Shown: piece after piece, positions 1 through 5,110 of the stretch
How positions within the stretch are numbered: position 1 is the first letter of the stretch
Layout: every line of letters starts with the position of its first letter
Source of the DNA: an uncultured Halioglobus sp.
Lineage (GTDB): Bacteria > Pseudomonadota > Gammaproteobacteria > Pseudomonadales > Halieaceae
DNA: 5,610 nucleotides
Assembly: GCA_905480565.1 (NCBI GenBank)
Contig: CAJQQW010000224.1
Span: forward strand, 1 to 5,610
Direction: 5' to 3'
Notes under the pieces: model-generated
What the model was told of the DNA's origin: nothing
Database searches by the model: none
What the model saw: the letters and a program-made list of their open reading frames with translations, nothing else
Program-made: the position numbers and the translations under genes

Positions 1-153
1 AGCAGATTGTCCGGTGGAAAAAGATGTTGGAAATATACTTTTGCGAATGTGACATGCGGACTTTGAAGGTTAAGCGCCACCGTCCGTGGCAGCACTTGAA
101 TCTAGTTTCCATGAACAGTAAGAGTTACGCAATAAACGAAAGTTTAATGCACT

Positions 154-214
154 GACCCGGTCGCCGATGCAAAATTCTCAAGCCGGTCGCATCGGAAATC
201 CTTTGTGACCGACC
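154..214. repeat. Cluster of GACC/GGTC tetramers with overlapping direct and inverted repeats
   Basis: Five copies of GACC or its complement GGTC fall at 154-157, 159-162, 185-188, 207-210 and 211-214. The first pair forms the palindrome GACC-C-GGTC. An 8-bp direct repeat CCGGTCGC occurs at 157-164 and 183-190. A 7-bp inverted repeat CCGATGC/GCATCGG lies at 164-170 and 189-195 with an 18-nt loop. The arrangement would suit a multi-site protein binding region or a folded RNA. No function is established. Confidence 0.35.
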
Positions 215-754
215 GCCTGTCGTTCGCAGCGATATGCTTGCGGCAGCTCTGCTGGTTGCTTAGGGTTTAGGGCTAGGATATTAGTGCGGTACTCTACTCC
301 CCGAATGGGTCATCGCATCGCTATTGTGCCCCATCCAGGTCAGCGATAGCCCGTCAAAAAGCGAGTGAATCTGTTTAACCTGCGTATCCTTGCCCATCTG
401 GATCATGCCATGAACGCCAAGAACGAGCTCGCCTACCTGATGTGCCTGGTCATTCCTGCCCTGATGGGTGTTGCTGTGTATATCAATCTGGCGAGGTAAT
501 GCTGCGCGATCTTTTTGATCTGTCCGTTTTCTATGCCGCGCGGCCCCGCATTGTTTGACAGTTTGTTCTGACGCGGCGAAGCCCCTGAGTTTGCAAGTAC
601 GCAGCATTCGAGTTGCGCTACTGTACGGACTGCCTTTTCGGCCATGCTGTGCATAATAGGTTCGGTGCGGCGATTTCGCCCATGTGCTGTCCAGTTCCTG
701 CCGGTATACAATTAGGTGGGTGTTGTAGCAGCAATGTTTGCGTCATGATTTGTT

Positions 755-760
755 GGGGAG
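755..760 (+). promoter_or_regulatory. Ribosome binding site of the LOG gene
   Basis: GGGGAG lies five bases before the ATG at 766. It decides the start: the frame remains open back to about 613, but the upstream 51 codons translate to a cysteine-rich peptide that is foreign to the family. Confidence 0.75.
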
Positions 761-765
761 TGTGT

Positions 766-1575
766 ATGACGGATGAGGCAGATGCATATCGACTGGCTTT
801 TGCGGACCATGAATTTCTTATGCGCGAGGAGTCGCGGGCTGCGCGGTTGGAGCTGGAGTATCTAAAGCCCGAGTTGGTGCAGCTGGATGAAGGGATCAAC
901 TCTACCGTGGTGATTTTTGGCAGTGCGCGAACGCCCCAGCCCGAAGATGCCAGAAAACGCCTGGAGGACGCGCGGACGGCGCAGGCGGCGGATCCGGACA
1001 ACGGCGAACTATTGCGCCAAGTTACGCTGGCCGAGAATATCGAAAAAAATAGCGTTTATTACGAGGAGGCGCGAAAACTGGGGGCAATGATTACGCGGGA
1101 TACGCTGGCGAGCGGGCCCTGCGACATGGTGGTAATGACCGGTGGTGGTCCGGGTATTATGGAAGCCGCAAATCGGGGTGCGAAAGAGGCGGGCGGTAAA
1201 AGTATTGGACTCAACATTCAGTTGGCATTCGAGCAGGAGCCCAACCCTTATGTCACGCCGCATTTGTGCTTTCAGTTCCACTATTTCGCGATCCGCAAAC
1301 TGCACTTCCTGAAGCGGGCCCGGGCATTGGTCGCTTGCCCCGGCGGCTTTGGCACGCTCGATGAATTGTTTGACGCCCTCACCCTGGTGCAAACAGGGAG
1401 GATAGATCCATTGCCTATTTTGTTGATGGGCCGTCGTTTTTGGCGGCGTGCGCTTGATTTCGATGCATTGGTCGAGGAGGGGGTCATTTCCCCTGAAGAT
1501 ATCCAATTAATGAATGTAGTTGATACCGCAGAGGATGCCTGGCGAATTATCCGCGATTTTTATCGCATGCCATAG
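766..1575 (+). CDS. LOG family (TIGR00730-type) nucleotide 5'-monophosphate phosphoribohydrolase, 269 aa
   Basis: Members of this Rossmann-fold family, once mislabelled lysine decarboxylases, hydrolyse the N-glycosidic bond of nucleoside 5'-monophosphates. They release a free base and ribose 5-phosphate. Plant LOG enzymes do this to activate cytokinins, and bacterial relatives act on purine or pyrimidine nucleotides in the cytoplasm. Visible hallmarks are the strand-loop VVIFGSAR near residues 48-55, the nucleotide-binding GGGPGIMEA at 126-134, the FHYFAIRK segment at 171-178 and the diagnostic PGGFGTLDE at 192-200. There is no signal peptide or membrane segment. An acidic, helical N-terminus of about 45 residues and an insertion around 60-95 make it longer than the roughly 190-residue plant-type enzymes, but typical of the longer bacterial subgroup. 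The ATG at 766 has a good Shine-Dalgarno site. The gene stands alone and converges on the Rap1a/Tai gene. Family assignment is firm; substrate is unknown. Confidence 0.93.
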   Translation: MTDEADAYRLAFADHEFLMREESRAARLELEYLKPELVQLDEGINSTVVIFGSARTPQPEDARKRLEDARTAQAADPDNGELLRQVTLAENIEKNSVYYEEARKLGAMITRDTLASGPCDMVVMTGGGPGIMEAANRGAKEAGGKSIGLNIQLAFEQEPNPYVTPHLCFQFHYFAIRKLHFLKRARALVACPGGFGTLDELFDALTLVQTGRIDPLPILLMGRRFWRRALDFDALVEEGVISPEDIQLMNVVDTAEDAWRIIRDFYRMP

Positions 1576-1807
1576 GCAGCGCATCGGTTTGCTCGGCGGT
1601 GCCGTGTTCTCATAGTCCTCAAATCTCGCGCTATTTCCTTATTATCAGCCTCTTCAGTTAACCGGTTCTTATGCTCCCCGGCACGCGGACTATTGTTGTC
1701 AGAGATCCAAAGGCAGGAATCTATCGGCCACATCGATTTAATGTGGATTGGTAGGCTGGGTGCCGCCTCGCGGTGCAACAAAGCTGTTGGGTGCAGAGCG
1801 TGATTTT
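1576..1807. other. Convergent intergenic spacer with weak hairpins
   Basis: This is the gap between the ends of the LOG and Rap1a/Tai genes. It holds CCACAT-CGATTTA-ATGTGG (1728-1746) and CAACA-AAGC-TGTTG (1776-1789). Either could sit in a transcript end from either direction, but neither is followed closely by a T-run on either strand. A factor-independent terminator is therefore possible but not shown. A 73-codon minus-strand frame crossing here lacks a ribosome site and family resemblance. Confidence 0.35.
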
Positions 1808-2311
1808 CTACTGCTCCCCGTCGGTGCTCTCTGCGTCATTGTTTGCCGTTCCCGTTCCCGTTCCCGTTGCTGGTTTAGCTGGGTCGCTTGCAGCTTGCTG
1901 CTCAGCAACAGCCTTGGCGATCGCTTCTAGATAAAGCTCCTTATCGGTCTTTTCGCCCGGTTTTTTGGGGCAGCGGTAGGCGCGTTGTAAAAGTGAAAGA
2001 AGCAACCCGGCGCCGCTACTGTTTGCGAGTTCCGTCTTGCCGACTGATTGAAGGTATGTCGTTGCCACTTCAATCAGTTCGGACTGATTCATTCCCTGTG
2101 GCAGGCACGCAAGTGGTGTCTGGACGATAAGGTCGGCTACGCCCTGAACGTAGTAGTTACAGCGCAACTGGCTGATGACATCCTCAGTATCTTCGCAGAA
2201 TTCCAAAATTTTCTCGCCCGAGCTGTGCGGCATGGGCTTTTCGTAGGGCTCATCGCCGGCGGCTCCGCCAGACAGAGTGAGGATAAGCGGCAGATAGAAA
2301 ATGGCTTTCAT
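1808..2311 (-). CDS. Secreted Rap1a/Tai-family protein, 167 aa
   Basis: The Rap1a/Tai family includes periplasmic immunity proteins that bind and block type VI secretion peptidoglycan amidases of the Tae4/Ssp1 kind. Many other members have no assigned role. The start chosen is the ATG at 2311, because it gives a clean signal peptide (MK, then a hydrophobic run to about residue 14, then SGGAAG with cleavage near 18-19). The open frame extends 29 codons upstream, but that part lacks signal character. The mature protein shows the family pattern: GEKILEFC (C39), a second cysteine C51 before YYVQGVAD, CLPQGMNQSEL with C69, a helix VATTYLQSVGK, and the closing LLQRAYRC (C114). The four cysteines probably form two disulfides. 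After residue 115 comes a family-atypical charged tail with an Ala/Lys helix and a low-complexity TGTGTGTA stretch. No amidase effector or type VI gene is nearby, so an immunity role is unproven. Confidence 0.8.
   Translation of the reverse strand: MKAIFYLPLILTLSGGAAGDEPYEKPMPHSSGEKILEFCEDTEDVISQLRCNYYVQGVADLIVQTPLACLPQGMNQSELIEVATTYLQSVGKTELANSSGAGLLLSLLQRAYRCPKKPGEKTDKELYLEAIAKAVAEQQAASDPAKPATGTGTGTANNDAESTDGEQ
1845..1868. repeat. Hexanucleotide tandem repeat inside the Rap1a/Tai gene
   Basis: CCCGTT occurs three times exactly at 1851-1868, preceded by one imperfect copy, GCCGTT. On the coding strand it yields the Thr-Gly-Thr-Gly-Thr-Gly-Thr stretch near residues 149-155 of the protein. 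The unit is six bases, so slippage would change tail length without shifting frame. Confidence 0.85.
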
Positions 2312-2341
2312 CGCGGTTTTCCAGGCGCTGTGAAAAGGGAC

Positions 2342-2371
2342 AGTATCGCTGGCTGTTAGCAGGCACAGCAA
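2342..2371 (-). promoter_or_regulatory. Candidate promoter of the Rap1a/Tai gene
   Basis: Reading the minus strand, TTGCTG (2371-2366) and GATACT (2347-2342) are separated by 18 bp. This would place a transcript start near 2335, about 24 bases before the ATG. Each box matches the sigma-70 consensus at only about four of six positions, so the call is weak. Confidence 0.25.
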
Positions 2372-2380
2372 GCGGCGTGC

Positions 2381-2395
2381 GTACATCGCATGTAC
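2381..2395. promoter_or_regulatory. Perfect 15-bp palindrome, candidate operator
   Basis: GTACAT-CGC-ATGTAC has two exact 6-bp arms around a 3-bp centre. It lies about 70 bp upstream of the Rap1a/Tai start and about 10 bp upstream of that gene's candidate -35 box, centred near -53 if that promoter is right. The placement fits an activator site, or a repressor site with looping. I see no second copy in front of the tetR gene, so it cannot be assigned to that regulator. Confidence 0.4.
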
Positions 2396-2416
2396 CAATA
2401 GAAAAGTAGCGCATGG

Positions 2417-2542
2417 ATGCGAGGCTGTCTACAGGTACAGTCGCTCTCTAACCTCGAGGAATTCATCGGCGTCGAACAGTCAATCCGCCCCACTGATTTT
2501 ATCAACAAGACACGGAGGCAATCCTTGATGACATTGGGATGA
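2417..2542 (+). pseudogene. Possible gene-tail remnant or 41-codon small ORF
   Basis: The frame is bounded by a stop at 2399-2401 and TGA at 2540-2542, with an ATG at 2417. Unlike its neighbours in other frames, its translation looks protein-like. A segment LSNLEEFIGVEQSIRPTDF is followed by INKTRRQSL. The pattern of a hydrophobic [EF]-[IL]-G-[VL] helix, then RPxDF, then an N-x-T/R-R end recalls the C-terminus of bacterial sulfotransferases, but this is a resemblance from memory only. There is no clear Shine-Dalgarno site and no upstream continuation, so a truncated remnant is likelier than a working gene. Chance is also possible. Confidence 0.18.
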
Positions 2543-2591
2543 TTCTTGCGGCGTCTAGGCGTTGCAGCCAATAACAGCGATTGGATGAGAT

Positions 2592-2626
2592 AAAAGCACC
2601 ACGGGTTAGTGCTCTTCCGAGCTTTT
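2592..2626 (+). other. Overlapping, mutually exclusive hairpins
   Basis: The arm AGCAC (2595-2599) can pair with GTGCT (2609-2613), while GCTC (2611-2614) can instead pair with GAGC (2619-2622) around a TTCC loop and is followed by TTTT. An outer pairing AAAAGC (2592-2597) with GCTTTT (2621-2626) is also perfect. The layout resembles a small attenuator, but stems are short and no leader transcript is established. Confidence 0.25.
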
Positions 2627-2824
2627 CAGGAATCATTTTCAGCGCTCGCTGTAGACAATTTCCGTTAATGGCTGGAGCAGTGCGCCAGATGCAATGAGGC
2701 CACCTCGCCCGGGTGCAGCCGGTTTATGTATGAGTTGTCTTGGTTTGAGTGTGCAGCTGTTGCGGGCAGAATGCAGGGCGTATTTTTTTCAAACCGACAA
2801 GGTTGCTCTTGCGCTTCTCCCTCT

Positions 2825-2853
2825 GTCTTTAATCAAGCCGTGTGCCTTATAAT
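2825..2853 (+). promoter_or_regulatory. Candidate tetR promoter
   Basis: TATAAT at 2848-2853 is a perfect -10 box, 36 bases before the tetR ATG. The matching -35 position at 17-bp spacing (GTCTTT, 2825-2830) is poor, so activity may depend on an activator or be low. A weak inverted repeat, CTCT-GTCCAA-AGAG, lies at about 2861-2874, between this box and the start codon. It is where an autorepressor could bind. Confidence 0.35.
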
Positions 2854-2889
2854 AAAGCCCCTCTGTCCAAAGAGTCGCAGGTCTGTGTC

Positions 2890-3495
2890 ATGCCGAAAAT
2901 TGTTGATCATGATGAACGCCGTGAGAAAATTATAGAGATTGTGGCTGAGATGCTCGCTACGATTGGTGTCGAGCGCACCACCATCCGCGAGATAGCGCGT
3001 CAGTCAGGATATTCGCGGGGATTCATTGAACACTACTTTAAAAATAAGGACGAGCTGACGATCAATACAATTCGTTGGGTCAACGAGCGCTCATTGTCTC
3101 GAGCGAATGAGGCGTTATGCGGTCTTTCCGGTTTGGCTGCCCTGCAAACATTCGGCGAGCAGATGCTTCCTGTTACACATGAAATTCGGAACGAGTGGAA
3201 AATTCGTATGCAGTTCTGGGGAATAGCCACGGTCTCCCACGAGCACCGTCGAGAGCAGGCCAGGCGCAGTGATGCGGCTGAAAAAAGTATTATTGAATGT
3301 CTGGAGCAGGCCCAGCGGGCAGGGGAGGTGGAGAGAACTATCGAGCTGTTGCCGATGGCGCAAAGTTTCTTGCATCGACTCTATGGGCTTGGGTGTAACG
3401 CGATCCTGCGCCCGGGCCATTTTACGCGGCACAGACAGAGGCTGGCGGTACAAGAGATGGTGGCTGAGTTTGCGAGCGCCCGTTGCGCGCATTGA
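2890..3495 (+). CDS. TetR/AcrR family regulator, BetI-like, 201 aa
   Basis: A cytoplasmic DNA-binding repressor expected to act as a dimer that releases its operator on ligand binding. The N-terminal domain shows a helix DERREKIIEIVAEMLATIG, then the helix-turn-helix TTIREIARQSGYSRGFIEHYF (about residues 30-50) and the typical KNKDEL that follows it. Opening MPK, the SRGFIEHYFKNKDEL run and total length all resemble BetI, the choline-responsive repressor, and the TetR_C_6-type C-terminal domain. The C-terminal half is helical, with EWKIRMQFW near 102-110 and many basic residues. I chose ATG 2890 because it has GCAGG about eight bases upstream and starts the family N-terminus. The frame is open upstream to 2842, but that stretch contains the -10 box. 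No choline or betaine genes are nearby, so the true betI function is unlikely to be shown here. Its target is unknown; it may regulate itself or a neighbour. Confidence 0.9.
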   Translation: MPKIVDHDERREKIIEIVAEMLATIGVERTTIREIARQSGYSRGFIEHYFKNKDELTINTIRWVNERSLSRANEALCGLSGLAALQTFGEQMLPVTHEIRNEWKIRMQFWGIATVSHEHRREQARRSDAAEKSIIECLEQAQRAGEVERTIELLPMAQSFLHRLYGLGCNAILRPGHFTRHRQRLAVQEMVAEFASARCAH

Positions 3496-3693
3496 AGAAC
3501 GGCTTATGCACTACGAGTGTATTAGACGCTTAAGCCACATAAAATATAAGTGTATAAACCTGCAAAATTAAACTTAATAAATTCAATGCGCTACTAGACT
3601 TTAGTAATAAATCACGGGAATATTGGCAGGTAACTAAGTACGTTGGAAACAGTTGGTGGTCAGAGTGCATCGGCGGTTACAAGGGGACACGTC
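3496..3693. other. AT-rich spacer before the LysM gene
   Basis: Base composition drops sharply to AT-rich between tetR and the LysM gene. The repeat AGTGTAT occurs at 3516-3522 and 3549-3555, 33 bp apart, close to three helical turns. CACT-ACG-AGTG (3509-3519) and GCTTAAGC (3528-3535) are small palindromes. A possible promoter is TTAAGC (3530-3535) with TATAAA (3553-3558) at 17-bp spacing. The last 63 bases are in frame with the LysM protein and encode the AVTRGHVL peptide discussed in the findings. Confidence 0.4.
3681..3687 (+). promoter_or_regulatory. Ribosome binding site deciding a TTG start
   Basis: AAGGGGA lies six bases before TTG 3694. This choice yields a standard signal peptide. 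The alternative TTG at 3643 has only a distant AGG and would add 17 residues. Confidence 0.6.
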
Positions 3694-4998
3694 TTGAAAA
3701 TCCTACTGTTCAGTCAGCTTATTGTGGTGATGTTAACGGGTGCGGGCTCTGTGCAGGCCCAATCGCTCAAAGGTTCACCTACTTCCATAGAGCGGCAATA
3801 TCAGGCTGCTCGAGCTTATGGCCTTGCCTTTGTAAGCAGTGCCCGAACGGTCAAACAACACGTTGGCCCAGGGCAGCTTGTCCGGGTGAACTCGTCACGG
3901 CATCTCGAACTACACGACGTGTCTTACCCCTATGGTGTACCTGCAACGAAGACATTTCTTACTCGCCTGAGTGGCCAGTATTACAGTGCCTGCGGTGAGA
4001 AACTGATAGTAACCAGCCTCCTGCGCCCGCGGGATCGACAGCCGCGCAATTCCGTGGCGAAATCTGTTCATCCCACAGGTATGGCAATAGACTTGCGAGT
4101 GCCTCGATCCAGTAAGTGCCGTAGCTGGCTGGAGCGCGTCTTGTTGTCGCTGGAGGGCGAACGTGTATTGGACGTCACTCGAGAGCGCCGGCCTCCGCAT
4201 TATCATGTTGCACTTTTTGTCGAAAATTATGAGCGCCGGCTTGGTATTCAGCAAGGATCGCGTACACAAACGGCCGCTATCCCAGCGGGTTCTCTCAAAT
4301 ATACCGTCCTCAGAGGCGATACGCTCTCGGATATCGCCTCCACGCTCGGGGTTAGCGTACCGCGACTGCGCGCGGCGAACAGTTTGCGGACCAATCGGAT
4401 TTATGCGGGTCAGACTCTGCATGTGCCCGTGCTCGCCAGTGCCGCGTCTATCAAGGTGACGCAACCTGCGGCCTCAGAAAAGATTACCGGTCGTCAGTAC
4501 ACGGTCAGGCGTGGCGACAGTCTGTCCGAAATCGCAGCAGCAGCCGGGGTTAGTGGATCCCGACTAGCAGCCGTTAATGGTTTGCATGGCAGTCGCATCT
4601 ACGCTGGCCAGACATTGCGCATACCCGGTAGTGAAGATGCTATGGCAGAGAGCGTGCAGAGCGCTGCGGCCGCGTTCTCAGGCGGGCGGCAATATACGGT
4701 GCAACGCGGCGACAGTCTTTCCGAAATTGCGTCTGCTTCTGGTGTGAGTAAAGGCAGGCTTGCGGCCGCTAATGGCCTGCGTGGGTATCGTATTTATGCC
4801 GGCCAGACCCTGCAGATTCCTGTGAACGGTAACGCCCTGGCCGCACAAGGTGAAGTTACGCATAAGGTAACCCGTGGCGACACTCTTTGGCGAATCGCGA
4901 ATCTCTATGGCACCAGCGTGGCACAGATCAGGCGTGTGAATCGCGATGCGGGAGATTTTCTCAAGGTAGGCCAGGTGTTGCGTATCGTCAGTGGCTGA
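3694..4998 (+). CDS. Secreted DUF5715-type peptidase-like protein with four LysM repeats, 434 aa
   Basis: A predicted exported cell-wall protein. From TTG 3694 it begins MKILLFSQLIVVMLTGAG and then SVQA, with cleavage likely near residue 22. Residues about 30-185 match the DUF5715 pattern: a segment with LLRPRDRQ (109-116), then SVHPTGMAID (124-133), CRSWLE (142-147), and RRPPHYHVAL (165-174). H126, D133 and H171 (with H169) are placed like the zinc ligands of M15/LAS-type peptidoglycan peptidases. Metal-dependent cleavage is therefore inferred, not shown. C100 and C142 could form a disulfide. Four 45-residue LysM repeats follow at about 201-245, 267-311, 332-376 and 388-432, separated by Ala/Ser-rich linkers. 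LysM binds N-acetylglucosamine-containing glycans such as peptidoglycan. Repeats 2 and 3 are nearly identical, while repeat 4 is the most divergent. The likely role is wall-bound remodelling. No membrane anchor is seen after the signal peptide. A start at TTG 3643 cannot be excluded. Confidence 0.88.
   Translation: MKILLFSQLIVVMLTGAGSVQAQSLKGSPTSIERQYQAARAYGLAFVSSARTVKQHVGPGQLVRVNSSRHLELHDVSYPYGVPATKTFLTRLSGQYYSACGEKLIVTSLLRPRDRQPRNSVAKSVHPTGMAIDLRVPRSSKCRSWLERVLLSLEGERVLDVTRERRPPHYHVALFVENYERRLGIQQGSRTQTAAIPAGSLKYTVLRGDTLSDIASTLGVSVPRLRAANSLRTNRIYAGQTLHVPVLASAASIKVTQPAASEKITGRQYTVRRGDSLSEIAAAAGVSGSRLAAVNGLHGSRIYAGQTLRIPGSEDAMAESVQSAAAAFSGGRQYTVQRGDSLSEIASASGVSKGRLAAANGLRGYRIYAGQTLQIPVNGNALAAQGEVTHKVTRGDTLWRIANLYGTSVAQIRRVNRDAGDFLKVGQVLRIVSG
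4294..4989 (+). repeat. Four tandem LysM-coding repeats
   Basis: The 135-bp units lie at 4294-4428, 4492-4626, 4687-4821 and 4855-4989. By hand count, repeats 2 and 3 share 36 of 45 residues, including YTV, RGDSLSEIA and RIYAGQTL. Their DNA differs at many third positions, so the duplication is not fresh. Repeat 1 shares RIYAGQTL. Repeat 4 instead has FLKVGQVLRI and begins VTHKVTRGDTLW, as terminal LysM modules often do. Confidence 0.88.
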
Positions 4999-5033
4999 TA
5001 GTGTGTTGTAAATTTCTGTTCGGTGTGCGTTTC

Positions 5034-5054
5034 AAGGCTCCTTTCAGAAGCCTT
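5034..5054 (+). terminator. Possible terminator after the LysM gene
   Basis: AAGGCT and AGCCTT form a perfect 6-bp stem around a 9-nt loop, 35 bases after the stop codon. The sequence after it is T-rich but interrupted (CTAATTAGTC, then TTGTTGTTTTATTTTT), so termination would be weak or partial. The same stretch contains TCTAAT (5054-5059) with TTTCAA (5030-5035) 18 bp upstream. It could alternatively serve as a promoter for the cyclotransferase gene. Confidence 0.35.
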
Positions 5055-5110
5055 CTAATTAGTCTTGTTGTTTTATTTTTGCCAGCGAACACTGGATAAA
5101 AGCGAAAAGA

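Larger units (their letters stand above)
1..765. other. Long region without a recognisable gene, upstream of the LOG gene
   Basis: I find no protein family in either strand here. The minus-strand open frames across 281-711 have no credible start signal and basic, low-complexity translations that look like antisense noise. The plus strand has one doubtful 44-codon frame (365-499, GTG start) with a hydrophobic stretch around LMCLVIPALMGVAVYI. The same frame is interrupted by stops at 347-349 and 497-499. Small structures are visible: a hairpin at 76-90 (GCCAC/GTGGC), a stem with GAAA loop at 133-146, an inverted repeat at 164-170/189-195, and GGCG-ATTT-CGCC at 669-680. The LOG promoter must lie at the right end. 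TATACA at 705-710 and CATAAT at 652-657 are possible -10 boxes, but neither has a good -35 partner. The region could be decayed coding sequence or a regulatory and structural spacer. Confidence 0.5.
2399..2889. other. Divergent intergenic region with possible gene debris and hairpins
   Basis: No complete gene is recognisable between the Rap1a/Tai upstream region and tetR. It holds a short plus-strand frame (2417-2542, described separately), overlapping inverted repeats at 2592-2626, the palindrome CAGCG-CT-CGCTG at 2640-2651, and a seven-T run at 2782-2788 without a good preceding stem. The tetR promoter is at its right end. Minus-strand open frames here lack ribosome sites and read as noise. 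Confidence 0.5.

Noticed and set aside
260..277. TTAGGG-like run (TTAGGGTTTAGGGCTAGG)
   Set aside because: It looks telomere-like or G-quadruplex-like, but only two full units are present and the third is imperfect. Chance is a sufficient explanation.
281..711. Minus-strand open frames (about 108 and 92 codons) overlapping each other
   Set aside because: They overlap in different frames, lack good ribosome sites and signal or domain features, and their translations are not family-like. They are probably chance frames.
613..765. N-terminal extension of the LOG protein
   Set aside because: The upstream 51 codons give a cysteine-rich peptide foreign to the family, and a strong ribosome site directly precedes the ATG at 766.
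1560..1781. Minus-strand frame of 73 codons downstream of the Rap1a/Tai gene
   Set aside because: It would start at TTG without a Shine-Dalgarno site, overlaps the end of the LOG gene and shows no recognisable motif.
2312..2398. Longer start for the Rap1a/Tai protein
   Set aside because: The extra 29 residues would bury the signal peptide internally and cover the candidate promoter and part of the palindrome.
2782..2788. Seven-T run as a terminator
   Set aside because: No stable stem directly precedes it; the best pairing found is three bases.
3269..3571. Second plus-strand frame overlapping the end of tetR
   Set aside because: It is an out-of-frame shadow of tetR with an arginine- and tryptophan-rich translation and no family resemblance.
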